NCBI GenBank assembly: GCA_002338715.1
Contig: DDIR01000087.1
Span: forward strand, 10,171 to 26,466
Origin: Phycisphaerales bacterium UBA1845
GTDB lineage: Bacteria; Planctomycetota; Phycisphaerae; UBA1845
Length of the DNA: 16,296 nucleotides
Direction: 5' to 3'
The notes under the pieces: generated by a model
The model's input: the letters and a program-made list of their open reading frames with translations, nothing else
Databases searched by the model: none
Told to the model about the DNA's origin: nothing
In this document: positions 1 to 7,544 of the stretch, in pieces
Layout: each line of letters opens with the position of its first letter
Numbering within the stretch: the first letter of the stretch is position 1
Position numbers and translations under genes: made by a program

Positions 1-2
1 CA

Positions 3-1385
3 GAAGCCACACAGATCTGTGAGCGTCCGGAAATGGTGCCTGACCCGGCCATCTCCATCGATGGCAATGTCGAACACGGTGAGACGGTCACCATCACGTA
101 CGTTTCGTCCAATGGACCGCTTTCCGCCGCATCGTCGATCGACATGCAGGTGAGCTTCGACGAATTCGCAACCTCAAATGGCATCGCCATGACCGAGAAT
201 CCTTGTCAGGCAGGTGAATGGACAGCCGACCTCTTCATCGAGTCAAACGGTCTGCCGCTGCTGCTGTCGATGCGATTCACCGGTGACACCGGCGCCGATG
301 ACAACTCCGGTCAGCTGTGGGAGTTTAACATCGACTTGGCCGAACGTGGTGAAACGGTTGTCGTCAATCCATTCCCGGTGCAGGCCGGTCAGTCGCTGAC
401 GGTCACCTACGATCCGGTGGGTCGTCCGCTTGAAGGCGGCGAAGGCATCAGCGCCCACTACGGATTCAACAACTGGTCAACGGGTATCACCGATAAGAAG
501 ATGACTCAATTGTCAGATTGCACGTGGGAAATGACGATCACGGCATCGGAATTTGCCGCTGGTTCAAACGGCTTTGACGTTGTCTTCTTCGATACGAATG
601 GAACTTACGACAACAACGATGAAAACGACTGGCACTTCAAGGCTGTCGGAGGCATCGTGGTTCCGTGGGCGATGGATGGAAATCTCGACTGCTGTGCGAC
701 CCTGGTCGGCACGAGCCAGAACGGCACGCGCCACTTGTACGCCGGATACCGAGACGGATGGGTTTACGTCGCAACCGAGAGCTCGAACACGACTCCAGCA
801 ACGAATGACCACTTCATCTTCATCGCCGATGAGATGCCCGCGTCGCAGACCGGACAACCATGGGCAAAAGCCGGAACGGTCGGTGCGTTTGATGCCTACC
901 TCGCCCGTGAACAAAGCAACAACTTCGTCGGTTGGTTCAATATCCAGGGCTCAACCGTCCCGGATCCCCAGACGAACAATGCCCAGTACTTGGAAGGATC
1001 GTTCAACCTGGCCGAGCAGTTGCCCGGTGCGACCACGACCCTTTGGATTGCCCACGGCGATTGGGGTAACAACAACGGTGATCCGCTGAGCCCGGCCACG
1101 CAGGTGCCTGCAACGCTGGACGGCAACGGAAACATCGAAGCCGCCGAGTACTTCGAGTTGGTCCTGAGTACCGTCGAAGTCACGACGTTTGACGATTACG
1201 ACTTCAATCAGGACTGCGCCATCGATGCGATCGACTTCGCGACATTCGATCTCTGCCTCGGTGGTCCTGGCGCTCCGATTCCAGGTGCATGTGCATTCGA
1301 ATCGGTGGTTGACGCAGATGCCGATAACGATGTCGACCTGGCTGACTTCGCCGCGTTCATGGAAGTCGCCAATAGCTGCCCGTAG
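3..1385 (+). CDS. Secreted carbohydrate-binding protein with CBM25-like modules and C-terminal dockerin-like domain (5' partial)
   Basis: The reading frame is open to the left window edge, so the N-terminus and any signal peptide lie outside; the first internal Met is at 33. Numbering from that Met, residues ~1-105 and ~106-205 look like two beta-sandwich modules. The second has the pattern of starch-binding CBM25 (HYGFNNW at 142-148, then FDVVFFDTNGTYDNN at 181-195); the first is more diverged. Residues ~208-378 form a third domain resembling CBM9/DOMON folds (MDGNLD, then DGWVYVA and DHFIFIA), a weaker assignment. Residues ~386-450 hold two dockerin-type calcium loops, with acidic positions D390, N392, D394, D398, D401 and D427, D429, D431, D435, D438. 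No catalytic domain is visible in this part; one could lie upstream. Likely an extracellular alpha-glucan-binding or anchoring protein. A PEP-CTERM gene follows in the same direction. Confidence 0.85.
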   Translation, partial: EATQICERPEMVPDPAISIDGNVEHGETVTITYVSSNGPLSAASSIDMQVSFDEFATSNGIAMTENPCQAGEWTADLFIESNGLPLLLSMRFTGDTGADDNSGQLWEFNIDLAERGETVVVNPFPVQAGQSLTVTYDPVGRPLEGGEGISAHYGFNNWSTGITDKKMTQLSDCTWEMTITASEFAAGSNGFDVVFFDTNGTYDNNDENDWHFKAVGGIVVPWAMDGNLDCCATLVGTSQNGTRHLYAGYRDGWVYVATESSNTTPATNDHFIFIADEMPASQTGQPWAKAGTVGAFDAYLAREQSNNFVGWFNIQGSTVPDPQTNNAQYLEGSFNLAEQLPGATTTLWIAHGDWGNNNGDPLSPATQVPATLDGNGNIEAAEYFELVLSTVEVTTFDDYDFNQDCAIDAIDFATFDLCLGGPGAPIPGACAFESVVDADADNDVDLADFAAFMEVANSCP

Positions 1386-1414
1386 TTTTTTGGGGCATAT
1401 CGCTCAGTGATTTG

Positions 1415-1454
1415 CAGTCAGCATGGCCGGTAATCTCGCCGGTCATGCTGGCTG
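1415..1454 (+). terminator. Hairpin after dockerin gene, no U-tract
   Basis: Left arm cagtcagcatggccgg (1415-1430) pairs with ccggtcatgctggctg (1439-1454) over 16 positions with two G-U wobbles and an 8-base loop. It begins 29 bases after the stop codon. No T-run follows, so it is either a terminator that does not rely on a U-tract or an mRNA 3'-end stabilising structure. Confidence 0.5.
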
Positions 1455-1531
1455 ATCTGAGCTCGAACGATGGGTCCCAATTGATCGGTTTGTGCCGAAT
1501 TTACAGCCGGAAAGTTGGAACTGTTTCAAAC

Positions 1532-1559
1532 TTGAACAGGGCTGGCCAATCCGGATAAC
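1532..1559 (+). promoter_or_regulatory. Candidate sigma-70 promoter for PEP-CTERM gene
   Basis: TTGAAC (1532-1537), 16-base spacer, GATAAC (1554-1559). Both boxes match four or more of six consensus positions. It would give a leader of about 130 bases. It is the best candidate in this gap but not strong. Confidence 0.3.
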
Positions 1560-1697
1560 ATAGAGAAGCGAAAAGTACTTAGGGAGAAATCTGATCGCTG
1601 AAAACGCAGATTTGTCGGTGAGAGAGAGCACGGACAATGGTGATGTTTTTCTTAAGCGACAGCACCAACAAAAGGTGCATGTGAGGAGTGAAGGAAA

Positions 1698-2372
1698 ATG
1701 AAGAAATTATTGATGTTCTCTCTCTTGTTGGCTTGGGCTGTGCCCGCGTCAGCAACCGTCTACACAGATGCAACCGGTGACGAGTTCTTTGGTGGTCCCG
1801 GACACATCGACATCGCATCGGTGGAAGTGACCAACACCGCAACCGACATTACGTTTGCGATCACGCTCAACGGTGACATCCTTGCAACCGACTGGGGCAA
1901 GTACATGGTCATCATTGACTCAGTCGCAGGCGGTGACACTGTCGGCAACGGCTGGGGTCGTCCGATCTCGATGACGTCGGGTGCAGATTACTGGATCGGT
2001 TCATGGGTCGACTCAGGCAACGGCGCTGAGCTGTACGACTACACCGGCGCATGGAACCTTCAGGAAGCCACCTACAACGCACCGCCGAACAACGACATCT
2101 CGATCAGCACCTCGACCAACACGGCAACGATCACCACGACAATGGCCAACCTTGGCCTGACCCCTGGTGACTCATTTGAATTTGACGTCTTCACCAGCGG
2201 TGGTGGCGGTACTGACGGTGCCGTTGACTCGTTGGGTAACCCGAATCAACAAGTCGGAGATTGGGGCGACCAATCAAACGCATTCCCGCAAACGTACGTA
2301 ACCGTCCCGGAACCAGCCACGATGTGCCTCCTCGCCATCGGTGGGGTTCTGGCGTTGCGTCGTCGCAGCTAA
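1698..2372 (+). CDS. PEP-CTERM sorting domain-containing secreted protein
   Basis: A 224-residue exported protein. The N-terminus is a classic signal peptide: MKK, a hydrophobic core to about residue 15, and a probable cleavage site after ASA (17-19). The body (20-200) is rich in Thr, Asp, Gly and Asn and looks like a beta-rich extracellular domain with no family I recognise. The C-terminus is a short PEP-CTERM signal: VPEPATM (203-209), a hydrophobic helix to residue 220, then RRRS. In known systems this tail is recognised by an exosortase that moves the protein to the envelope or exopolysaccharide matrix; no exosortase gene is in this window. The ATG is well supported by AGGAG at 1684-1688 with a 9-base gap. 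A strong terminator follows, so it is probably monocistronic. Its ligand or partner cannot be inferred. Confidence 0.93.
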   Translation: MKKLLMFSLLLAWAVPASATVYTDATGDEFFGGPGHIDIASVEVTNTATDITFAITLNGDILATDWGKYMVIIDSVAGGDTVGNGWGRPISMTSGADYWIGSWVDSGNGAELYDYTGAWNLQEATYNAPPNNDISISTSTNTATITTTMANLGLTPGDSFEFDVFTSGGGGTDGAVDSLGNPNQQVGDWGDQSNAFPQTYVTVPEPATMCLLAIGGVLALRRRS

Positions 2373-2383
2373 CACGCATTTGA

Positions 2384-2400
2384 TCCGTCAACTTGACGGA
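2384..2400. repeat. 17-nt perfect palindrome after PEP-CTERM stop
   Basis: tccgtcaa-c-ttgacgga lies 11 bases after the stop codon and before the terminator. As RNA it can form a 7-bp hairpin; as DNA it resembles a protein-binding palindrome. Role unknown. Confidence 0.45.
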
Positions 2401-2419
2401 CCATGGCTAGCATAAGCAA

Positions 2420-2461
2420 AAAGAGGCAGCCTCCGGATACAATCTGGAGGCTGCCTTTTTT
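2420..2461 (+). terminator. Intrinsic terminator after PEP-CTERM gene
   Basis: aggcagcctcc (2424-2434) pairs perfectly with ggaggctgcct (2446-2456) around an 11-base loop, followed by six T residues (2456-2461) and preceded by A-rich sequence. It is a textbook Rho-independent terminator, possibly usable on both strands because of the A-run on the left. Confidence 0.93.
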
Positions 2462-2484
2462 GTGCACATGATGGAATCAAACCG

Positions 2485-2507
2485 GAATCGTGCGATTCGA
2501 CTATCAT
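2485..2507 (+). promoter_or_regulatory. Palindrome plus possible -10 box upstream of SGNH/TPR gene
   Basis: gaatcg-tg-cgattc (2485-2498) is a 14-base inverted repeat immediately before TATCAT (2502-2507), a five-of-six match to a -10 box. There is no recognisable -35. It may be an activator- or repressor-controlled promoter for the gene starting at 2577. Confidence 0.22.
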
Positions 2508-2576
2508 GGTCAGCCGACCCAGTCGATATGACTGTTTGCGGTACAACCAAAGCCCCCACACAGGATTCCGCGCAAC

Positions 2577-4691
2577 GTGAGCAAGCGACCCAAAAAAGAC
2601 AAAAAGTATTCGCATGAAAGTAGCGGCGCGAATCAAACGCCCGCCGAAGAGGCACCGCCAATCAGCAATCAAAGGCGCCGCCTGTACATTGCAATCGCAA
2701 TGATCTCGCCTTTCCTTCTACTTGGCGCATCCGAAGGCGTGTTACGTCTCTGCGGTATCGGCGGACATGTTCCAATCGTCAATGTCATCGGCGAGTTTCG
2801 CGGAGCGCAGTTGGCCACCCTGTCGATTAATGGAGCGGCCTCATACTTCGACCGAACGCAGGCAACGCCCGGCTCAATCGGCGTCTACACCTTCTCGATT
2901 CCCAAACCGGACAACACCGTTCGGGTTGTGCTTGCCGGGGCATCTGCGATCAAGGGATACCCCCAACCCATGGGACTGGCCAACTCCGCATTCCTTCGAG
3001 AAATGCTCAGCGACGTTTGGCCCGATCGATCGGTGGAAATCATCAATATGGGAACGACGGCTGTTGCAACGTTCCCGGTGCTGGACATGCTCACTCAGAT
3101 GCTTGAATACGAACCCGATCTCGTTGTGATCTATGCCGGGCATAATGAGTTCTTCGGCGCGTATGGCGTGGGTTCAGCACAAACCGGTGGCCGCACGCCC
3201 GGCTCAATTCGTTTTGCCTATTGGCGTAACAGTCTGGGACTCGTCAAAGGTTTGTCGCGTCTTATCGCTGGAGGCACCGATACTTCTGGCAAGGCTTTGA
3301 TGGAGGCCATGGTGGGGCAATCCAACATTCCACCCGACAGTCCACTCCGCGAAGCGGCTGCTGCTAATGCGGGATTCCACATCGGACAGATGATCGAACG
3401 CTGCCAAAGCGCTGGCGTTCCTGTGTTGGTCTGCACGCTCCCTTCAAACGAAAGGGATCTCGCTCCCGTTGGTGAATCAGACGTTTCGGATTTGGGCGCA
3501 ATCGAACAGTCAAAGCTCAAACTCCTCATCGCGGAAGGGCGGTCGAAAATCGACGCGGACCCCAAAGGTGCGATTGAAAACCTGACGCAGGCCATTCAGG
3601 CCTGTCCTGGTCATGCCCTTGCGCATTTCCTATTGGGCAGGGCGTATCTTGCGGACGGCGACAAAAAGTATGCCGCTGAACACTTCCGCAAGGCGATCGA
3701 CTGCGACACGATGCCATGGCGTGCACCATCGACGACAATCAAGAAAATCGTGCAAGCGGCTAAGGAACACGATGCACCACTTTGCGACGTGCAGTACGAA
3801 TTTCGAAGCACGTCCCCCGATGGGATTGTCGGCCGCGAACTGATGGACGACCACGTGCACTTTTCACTTCGAGGTCAAGAGTTGCTCGCCCGCACGATCG
3901 TGAAAGCGTTGACCCAATTCAGCGGCACATGCGCGGTGGACGCAGCAAGGTTCAAATCGATGCCGGATTGGGAAGCCTACGCCAAACGTCTCGGTGCGAA
4001 CGAATACGAGCAATATGCCGTCGCCCACGGCTTGAGGAACATTTTCGATGTTCCATTCATGCGGGCAAGCAATGCGGATGCGTACGAACACTGGGATGCG
4101 CTTTGCAAGCGGTTGATTCACAGATGGCCCGAATCGGTTCAACTCGCCGCCCAGGAATGGCAGAACCCGGAAAATCATCGCTCGATTCGCCGCCCCTTGA
4201 GCGCATTTGTAGCCCGGGTGTACATCCGCGAAAAGAAATTCGCGAAGGCCAAACCCTTAATGGAAGCGGCGACTGGAAGCGTACCGCTCTACTCAACCTG
4301 GAACATTGAATACATCTATTCGCGATTGCTTTGCGAGGAGAAAATGCACGGCAAGTTGGACGACGAGAATTTGGCGCTCGCCCACGAAACCCTGGAGCGG
4401 ATTCGATTCATGCTGCTGCACGTCGACGACAACCCCGGGCTGCTCCTTCGATTCTGCGGACGAATCCACCAACTCTGCGGTGAATGGAAGGAATCCATCC
4501 CGATCCTTGAACGGGCGCGCAAACACCTCTGGGAGATCGAAAAGGTCGCGTGCGACGCAGCGCTAATCGAAGCGTACATCCGCACTGGCGACACCCCGCG
4601 CGCTCGAGCCCTGGCCAGCGAAGGCATCAAGAATTCCGGTGAATTCGTCGCGCACTACCAGCGTTTCCTTAACGCGATCCCGGCTGATTGA
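2577..4691 (+). CDS. Membrane-anchored SGNH-hydrolase-like protein with TPR region
   Basis: A 704-residue protein starting at GTG, with AGGA at 2562-2565 (11-base gap). A basic N-terminus (KRPKKDKK, then RRR) precedes one membrane helix at ~36-54, so the rest is probably periplasmic. SGNH blocks are visible: VVLAGAS (117-123) with the presumed nucleophile Ser123, in a GAS context instead of GDS; NMGT (157-160) giving the block II Gly; IYAGHN (185-190) with the block III Asn; and DDHVH (424-428) giving the D-x-x-H of block V. A TPR unit (~318-375) is inserted before block V, ending in a WRAP motif (381-384). Residues ~450-704 are helical and probably TPR-like. SGNH enzymes cut or transfer acyl esters on sugars and lipids; the substrate here is unknown. 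This architecture recurs in planctomycetes. Its stop lies 9 bases from the stop of the convergent symporter gene. Confidence 0.88.
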   Translation: MSKRPKKDKKYSHESSGANQTPAEEAPPISNQRRRLYIAIAMISPFLLLGASEGVLRLCGIGGHVPIVNVIGEFRGAQLATLSINGAASYFDRTQATPGSIGVYTFSIPKPDNTVRVVLAGASAIKGYPQPMGLANSAFLREMLSDVWPDRSVEIINMGTTAVATFPVLDMLTQMLEYEPDLVVIYAGHNEFFGAYGVGSAQTGGRTPGSIRFAYWRNSLGLVKGLSRLIAGGTDTSGKALMEAMVGQSNIPPDSPLREAAAANAGFHIGQMIERCQSAGVPVLVCTLPSNERDLAPVGESDVSDLGAIEQSKLKLLIAEGRSKIDADPKGAIENLTQAIQACPGHALAHFLLGRAYLADGDKKYAAEHFRKAIDCDTMPWRAPSTTIKKIVQAAKEHDAPLCDVQYEFRSTSPDGIVGRELMDDHVHFSLRGQELLARTIVKALTQFSGTCAVDAARFKSMPDWEAYAKRLGANEYEQYAVAHGLRNIFDVPFMRASNADAYEHWDALCKRLIHRWPESVQLAAQEWQNPENHRSIRRPLSAFVARVYIREKKFAKAKPLMEAATGSVPLYSTWNIEYIYSRLLCEEKMHGKLDDENLALAHETLERIRFMLLHVDDNPGLLLRFCGRIHQLCGEWKESIPILERARKHLWEIEKVACDAALIEAYIRTGDTPRARALASEGIKNSGEFVAHYQRFLNAIPAD

Positions 4692-4700
4692 TCCGCCCGA

Positions 4701-6773
4701 TTACCAGAATATGACGTATAGAATTACGGTCAGCAGAATCACGATTGCGCCGCCGACCTTCGCGCCCTTGGATGGCGTGATGTCCATTTCAGGATTGACC
4801 GGAAGATCAACCGGCTTCTTAAGCGGTGCGACCAGCGTCAGCACGGTCAACGTGGCAATGACAATCCCAAAGCAAAGGCCCATTCGATCGAGGAACGACC
4901 AGCCCGCAACCGTCTTGAGGAATCCGGGGTTCGCGTCGCCCAGGATGCTGTTGCTGAACTTGAACAAGCCGTAAAGAACAGGATTGAGCAGTAATCCGAC
5001 AGTTCCAGCGATACGCGGCGCCCGATGGACCAGCAAGCCAAACAGGAAAATCGCGAGGATGCCCGGTGATATAAAGCCCTGGAATTCCTGAATGAACGTG
5101 AAGATTCCACCAAACGCGGGGTTCTCCAGCATCGGCGCGATGATCATCGCAATCAAGACAAACAGCACCACGAACACCCGACCGGCGCTGACCAATTGAT
5201 ACTGCGATGCGTTCTTGTTCAGTTTGTAGTAGATGTCCATCGTCGCGATGGTCGAGGCCGAATTCAACATGGATGCGAGCGAACTGACGACCGCACCGAA
5301 GATCGCCACGAGCACAAAGCCCTTCAAACCGATTCCCACCGGAAGCAACCTGCGGATCAACGTCGGGAACGCATTGTCGTGGTCGTAGGCCAACAGCGAC
5401 TGTTTCGCCACCTTCTTGTCGCCGATCTGTTCAATGACTTCCTTGTTCGCTGCAGCGATTTCTGCACTGGTTGTTCCAGCCGACGGCGAATCAACACCGA
5501 GCTTACCGGCGTTATATGCAACAATCGAAGCTGCTGCATTCGGATGAAGTTCGGCGAATTGCTCATTGAATTCATAGAGACACGGCACATCGGCACTGCC
5601 TTCGGCACTTAAGTGCCCGGCGATCTTTTCCTTGATCGAACGGTTGCGTTCATCGTCAACCGGCTTCATCGAGGCGGGAAGCGACTCGTACAATTCAGGT
5701 GAGTGTTCCGCGACAATCTGGGCGTTGCGGTTGACCGCATCTGCCTTTAGGTCTGTGCTGAACAGGTTGAACGCGAGAATACCGGGGATGACGACGACAA
5801 ATGGAATGACGAGTTTCAAGAACGCCGCGAACACAATGCCTTTCTGGCCTTCAGCCAGGCTCTTGGAACCCAGCGTTCGCTGCGTGATGTACTGGTTCAA
5901 TCCCCAGTAGAAGAAGTTCGGAATCCACAACCCCAGCACCAGCGCCGACCAGGGAATCTCAGGATCTTCAATACCGCGAACCATGTGCAACTTGCCTTGC
6001 GGTAATTCGCCCGAATTCAACTGCCAGAAACGCGACCACGCACCGGAACCCACCAGATCTTCGGCTTTGACGTTGCTGTTGGCCGCCGTCGCAACCAGTT
6101 CCGATGGATCGGAATTCCCCAGCATACTTGCCGCATAGTAAGCAATGACGACACCGCCCAGGATCAATCCCGACCCCCAAAGCAAGTCCGTCCACGCGCA
6201 TGCTTTCAAGCCGCCAGTGAAAACGTAAATCGCCGCGACGCTGCCGATGATCCAGCAGGCCAGCGTAAGATTCCCGAAATCGAGCGGGCCAATGACTGCC
6301 CCCTGAAAGTTTCCGGTGATGACTTTTGCGCCCGAATAAATAACCGATGCAGTGGGCACACCCACGAGAATGATCAATGTGGCGATGGCCATCACCGTTC
6401 GCGCGAAGGTGTTGTAGCGGTATTCGAGAAACTCAGGGATGGTGTAAATGCCGCTCTTGAGGAACTTCGGCAGAAACAGGAAACCGACAAGGACCAGGGT
6501 GATCGCCGCCATCCATTCGTAACTGGCGATCGCCATGCCCAACCAGTCAGCGGCTTTACCACTCATGCCGACAAACTGCTCGGTCGAAATGTTGGCTGCG
6601 ATCAAGCTGAAACCAACCAGCCACCAACTCAAACCGCGTCCAGCGAGGAAGTAGTCCTGTGCCCCCTTGTCGCTGTGGGTTTTCTCGCCACGGCTGGCAA
6701 AGATCCCCATGCCGATGACAAAAATCGCGAGCACGAGAAAGACGATAATGTCTAAAGCGCCGATTTGATTCAT
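4701..6773 (-). CDS. Sodium:solute symporter, vSGLT-like sugar transporter
   Basis: A 690-residue inner-membrane protein of the SSS family. Stretches closely resemble Vibrio vSGLT: AANISTEQFVGMSG (59-72), GLNQYITQRTL (291-301), KGIVFAAFLKL (311-321) and VSSLASMLNS (496-505). By recalled alignment, positions matching the vSGLT galactose contacts are kept (Gln66, Glu86, Asn293, Lys320, Gln562), as are the sodium-site serines 497-498. This favours sugar as substrate over proline or other SSS ligands. The external segment ~336-467 is about 130 residues, hydrophilic and alanine- and glutamate-rich, far longer than the same loop in vSGLT. About 14 membrane helices fit. Start: AGGA at 6782-6785 (minus) with an 8-base gap before ATG. 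The regulator gene at 7614 diverges from it. No terminator is seen before the convergent gene ending at 4691. Confidence 0.95.
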   Translation of the reverse strand: MNQIGALDIIVFLVLAIFVIGMGIFASRGEKTHSDKGAQDYFLAGRGLSWWLVGFSLIAANISTEQFVGMSGKAADWLGMAIASYEWMAAITLVLVGFLFLPKFLKSGIYTIPEFLEYRYNTFARTVMAIATLIILVGVPTASVIYSGAKVITGNFQGAVIGPLDFGNLTLACWIIGSVAAIYVFTGGLKACAWTDLLWGSGLILGGVVIAYYAASMLGNSDPSELVATAANSNVKAEDLVGSGAWSRFWQLNSGELPQGKLHMVRGIEDPEIPWSALVLGLWIPNFFYWGLNQYITQRTLGSKSLAEGQKGIVFAAFLKLVIPFVVVIPGILAFNLFSTDLKADAVNRNAQIVAEHSPELYESLPASMKPVDDERNRSIKEKIAGHLSAEGSADVPCLYEFNEQFAELHPNAAASIVAYNAGKLGVDSPSAGTTSAEIAAANKEVIEQIGDKKVAKQSLLAYDHDNAFPTLIRRLLPVGIGLKGFVLVAIFGAVVSSLASMLNSASTIATMDIYYKLNKNASQYQLVSAGRVFVVLFVLIAMIIAPMLENPAFGGIFTFIQEFQGFISPGILAIFLFGLLVHRAPRIAGTVGLLLNPVLYGLFKFSNSILGDANPGFLKTVAGWSFLDRMGLCFGIVIATLTVLTLVAPLKKPVDLPVNPEMDITPSKGAKVGGAIVILLTVILYVIFW

Positions 6774-6884
6774 GCGATCGTTCCTGTCTTCTTTTGCGCT
6801 GTCATCGGTTTGCGCGGAGGCGTCACCCGATTTCCAACATGAGTTCTTATGCGTAACGTGAGAGGCTGGTCCAAGTGAATTGCG

Positions 6885-6890
6885 ATTCTA
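6885..6890 (-). promoter_or_regulatory. Candidate -10 box for symporter gene
   Basis: On the minus strand this reads TAGAAT, five of six matches to the -10 consensus. The best upstream partner is a weak TTGCGG 16 bases away. The transcript would have a leader of about 105 bases. The weak -35 would suit an activator-dependent or regulated promoter. Confidence 0.3.
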
Positions 6891-6934
6891 CCGATGAACC
6901 GACTCCCCGCAAGCAAATGATGAACGTGGAAAAC

Positions 6935-6962
6935 TGTTTCATTGACACCGACAAACGTTGCG
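6935..6962. promoter_or_regulatory. Candidate LacI-type operator upstream of symporter
   Basis: GTTTCA (6936-6941) and aaacgttgc (6953-6961, reading GCAACGTTT on the minus strand) lie 50-75 bases upstream of the candidate symporter -10 box. The same GCAACGTTT word occurs at 7452-7460 upstream of the LacI-family gene. An AACGTT core with a central CG is typical of LacI-family operators. The match is short, so this is suggestive only. Confidence 0.3.
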
Positions 6963-7348
6963 TCAACGCGGGAAGACCAGCCAGCTTGGGTTACGTTGGA
7001 GGGCAGGAAGACGAGGGCGATTGATCAGCGGCGTCAACGAATGGCAATCGAAAAGAGTTTCCCAAACAAGGCACAGATCCCACGGGCGATTCTACAGAAA
7101 CAGGCAATCCGCAAGCCTTGCCGAACCCGTCACCAGTTAAGGTTTCAACCGAATGCCCACTCGGAACAAAACCGGCAATCGAGAGATTCTTGACGCCTGC
7201 AATCTCGGGAGAAACTAGACCGCTCGCCAACGAGTACCGCATCGCAAGCAACTTGCCGCCCAGTGGGTGGCCGTACGTATCTCAAATCCAATGAAAAACA
7301 ATAGAAATCAGAGCTGCAAGCGTAGTGCGCTGCCTACTTAAGATAAAA

Positions 7349-7357
7349 CATGAAACG
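7349..7357. promoter_or_regulatory. TGAAAC box 1 (CATGAAACG)
   Basis: CATGAAACG is the reverse complement of the CGTTTCATG word at 7456-7464 and 7526-7534. It is the left-most member of the box array upstream of the LacI-family gene. Confidence 0.35.
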
Positions 7358-7450
7358 CCAAGGTCCATTTACACGAGACGACGGTTGCATCCCCGACTGG
7401 AATGCCATGAATCGTTCAACAAGATGCCTGCCGGATTGACGAAAATGTCG

Positions 7451-7464
7451 TGCAACGTTTCATG
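7451..7464. promoter_or_regulatory. Candidate LacI-family operator TGCAACGTTTCA
   Basis: TGCAACGTTTCA (7451-7462) is a 12-base palindrome around a central CG with only one mismatched pair, the classic shape of a LacI-family operator, and it is followed by TG to complete CGTTTCATG. It lies about 50 bases upstream of the LacI promoter's -35 box and 70 bases from the next box in the same orientation. Confidence 0.45.
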
Positions 7465-7514
7465 GTATTCGCAGCATTCAATCGTATTGGTTTTCGGACC
7501 TTGCCCATATTTCG

Positions 7515-7544
7515 TTGACCCGCAGCGTTTCATGCCGCTATAGT
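7515..7544 (+). promoter_or_regulatory. Promoter of LacI-family gene
   Basis: TTGACC (7515-7520), 18-base spacer, TATAGT (7539-7544): five of six matches in each box, the best promoter-like pair in the window. It sits about 70 bases before the ATG at 7614. A CGTTTCATG box (7526-7534) lies inside the spacer, and a TGAAAC box (7544-7549) abuts the -10, so a bound repressor would block polymerase directly. This arrangement predicts autoregulation. Confidence 0.6.

Larger units (their letters stand above)
1386..1697. other. 312-base intergenic region between dockerin and PEP-CTERM genes
   Basis: No convincing coding sequence is present. It contains a long imperfect hairpin close to the upstream stop codon, a candidate sigma-70 promoter and a roughly 130-base leader before the PEP-CTERM gene. 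The leader has a small hairpin (gcacc at 1662-1666 with ggtgc at 1674-1678) just before the ribosome binding site. Confidence 0.6.

Noticed and set aside
6991..7251. Minus-strand 86-codon frame as a gene
   Set aside because: No ribosome site, no recognisable domain and no promoter; kept only as a low-interest observation.
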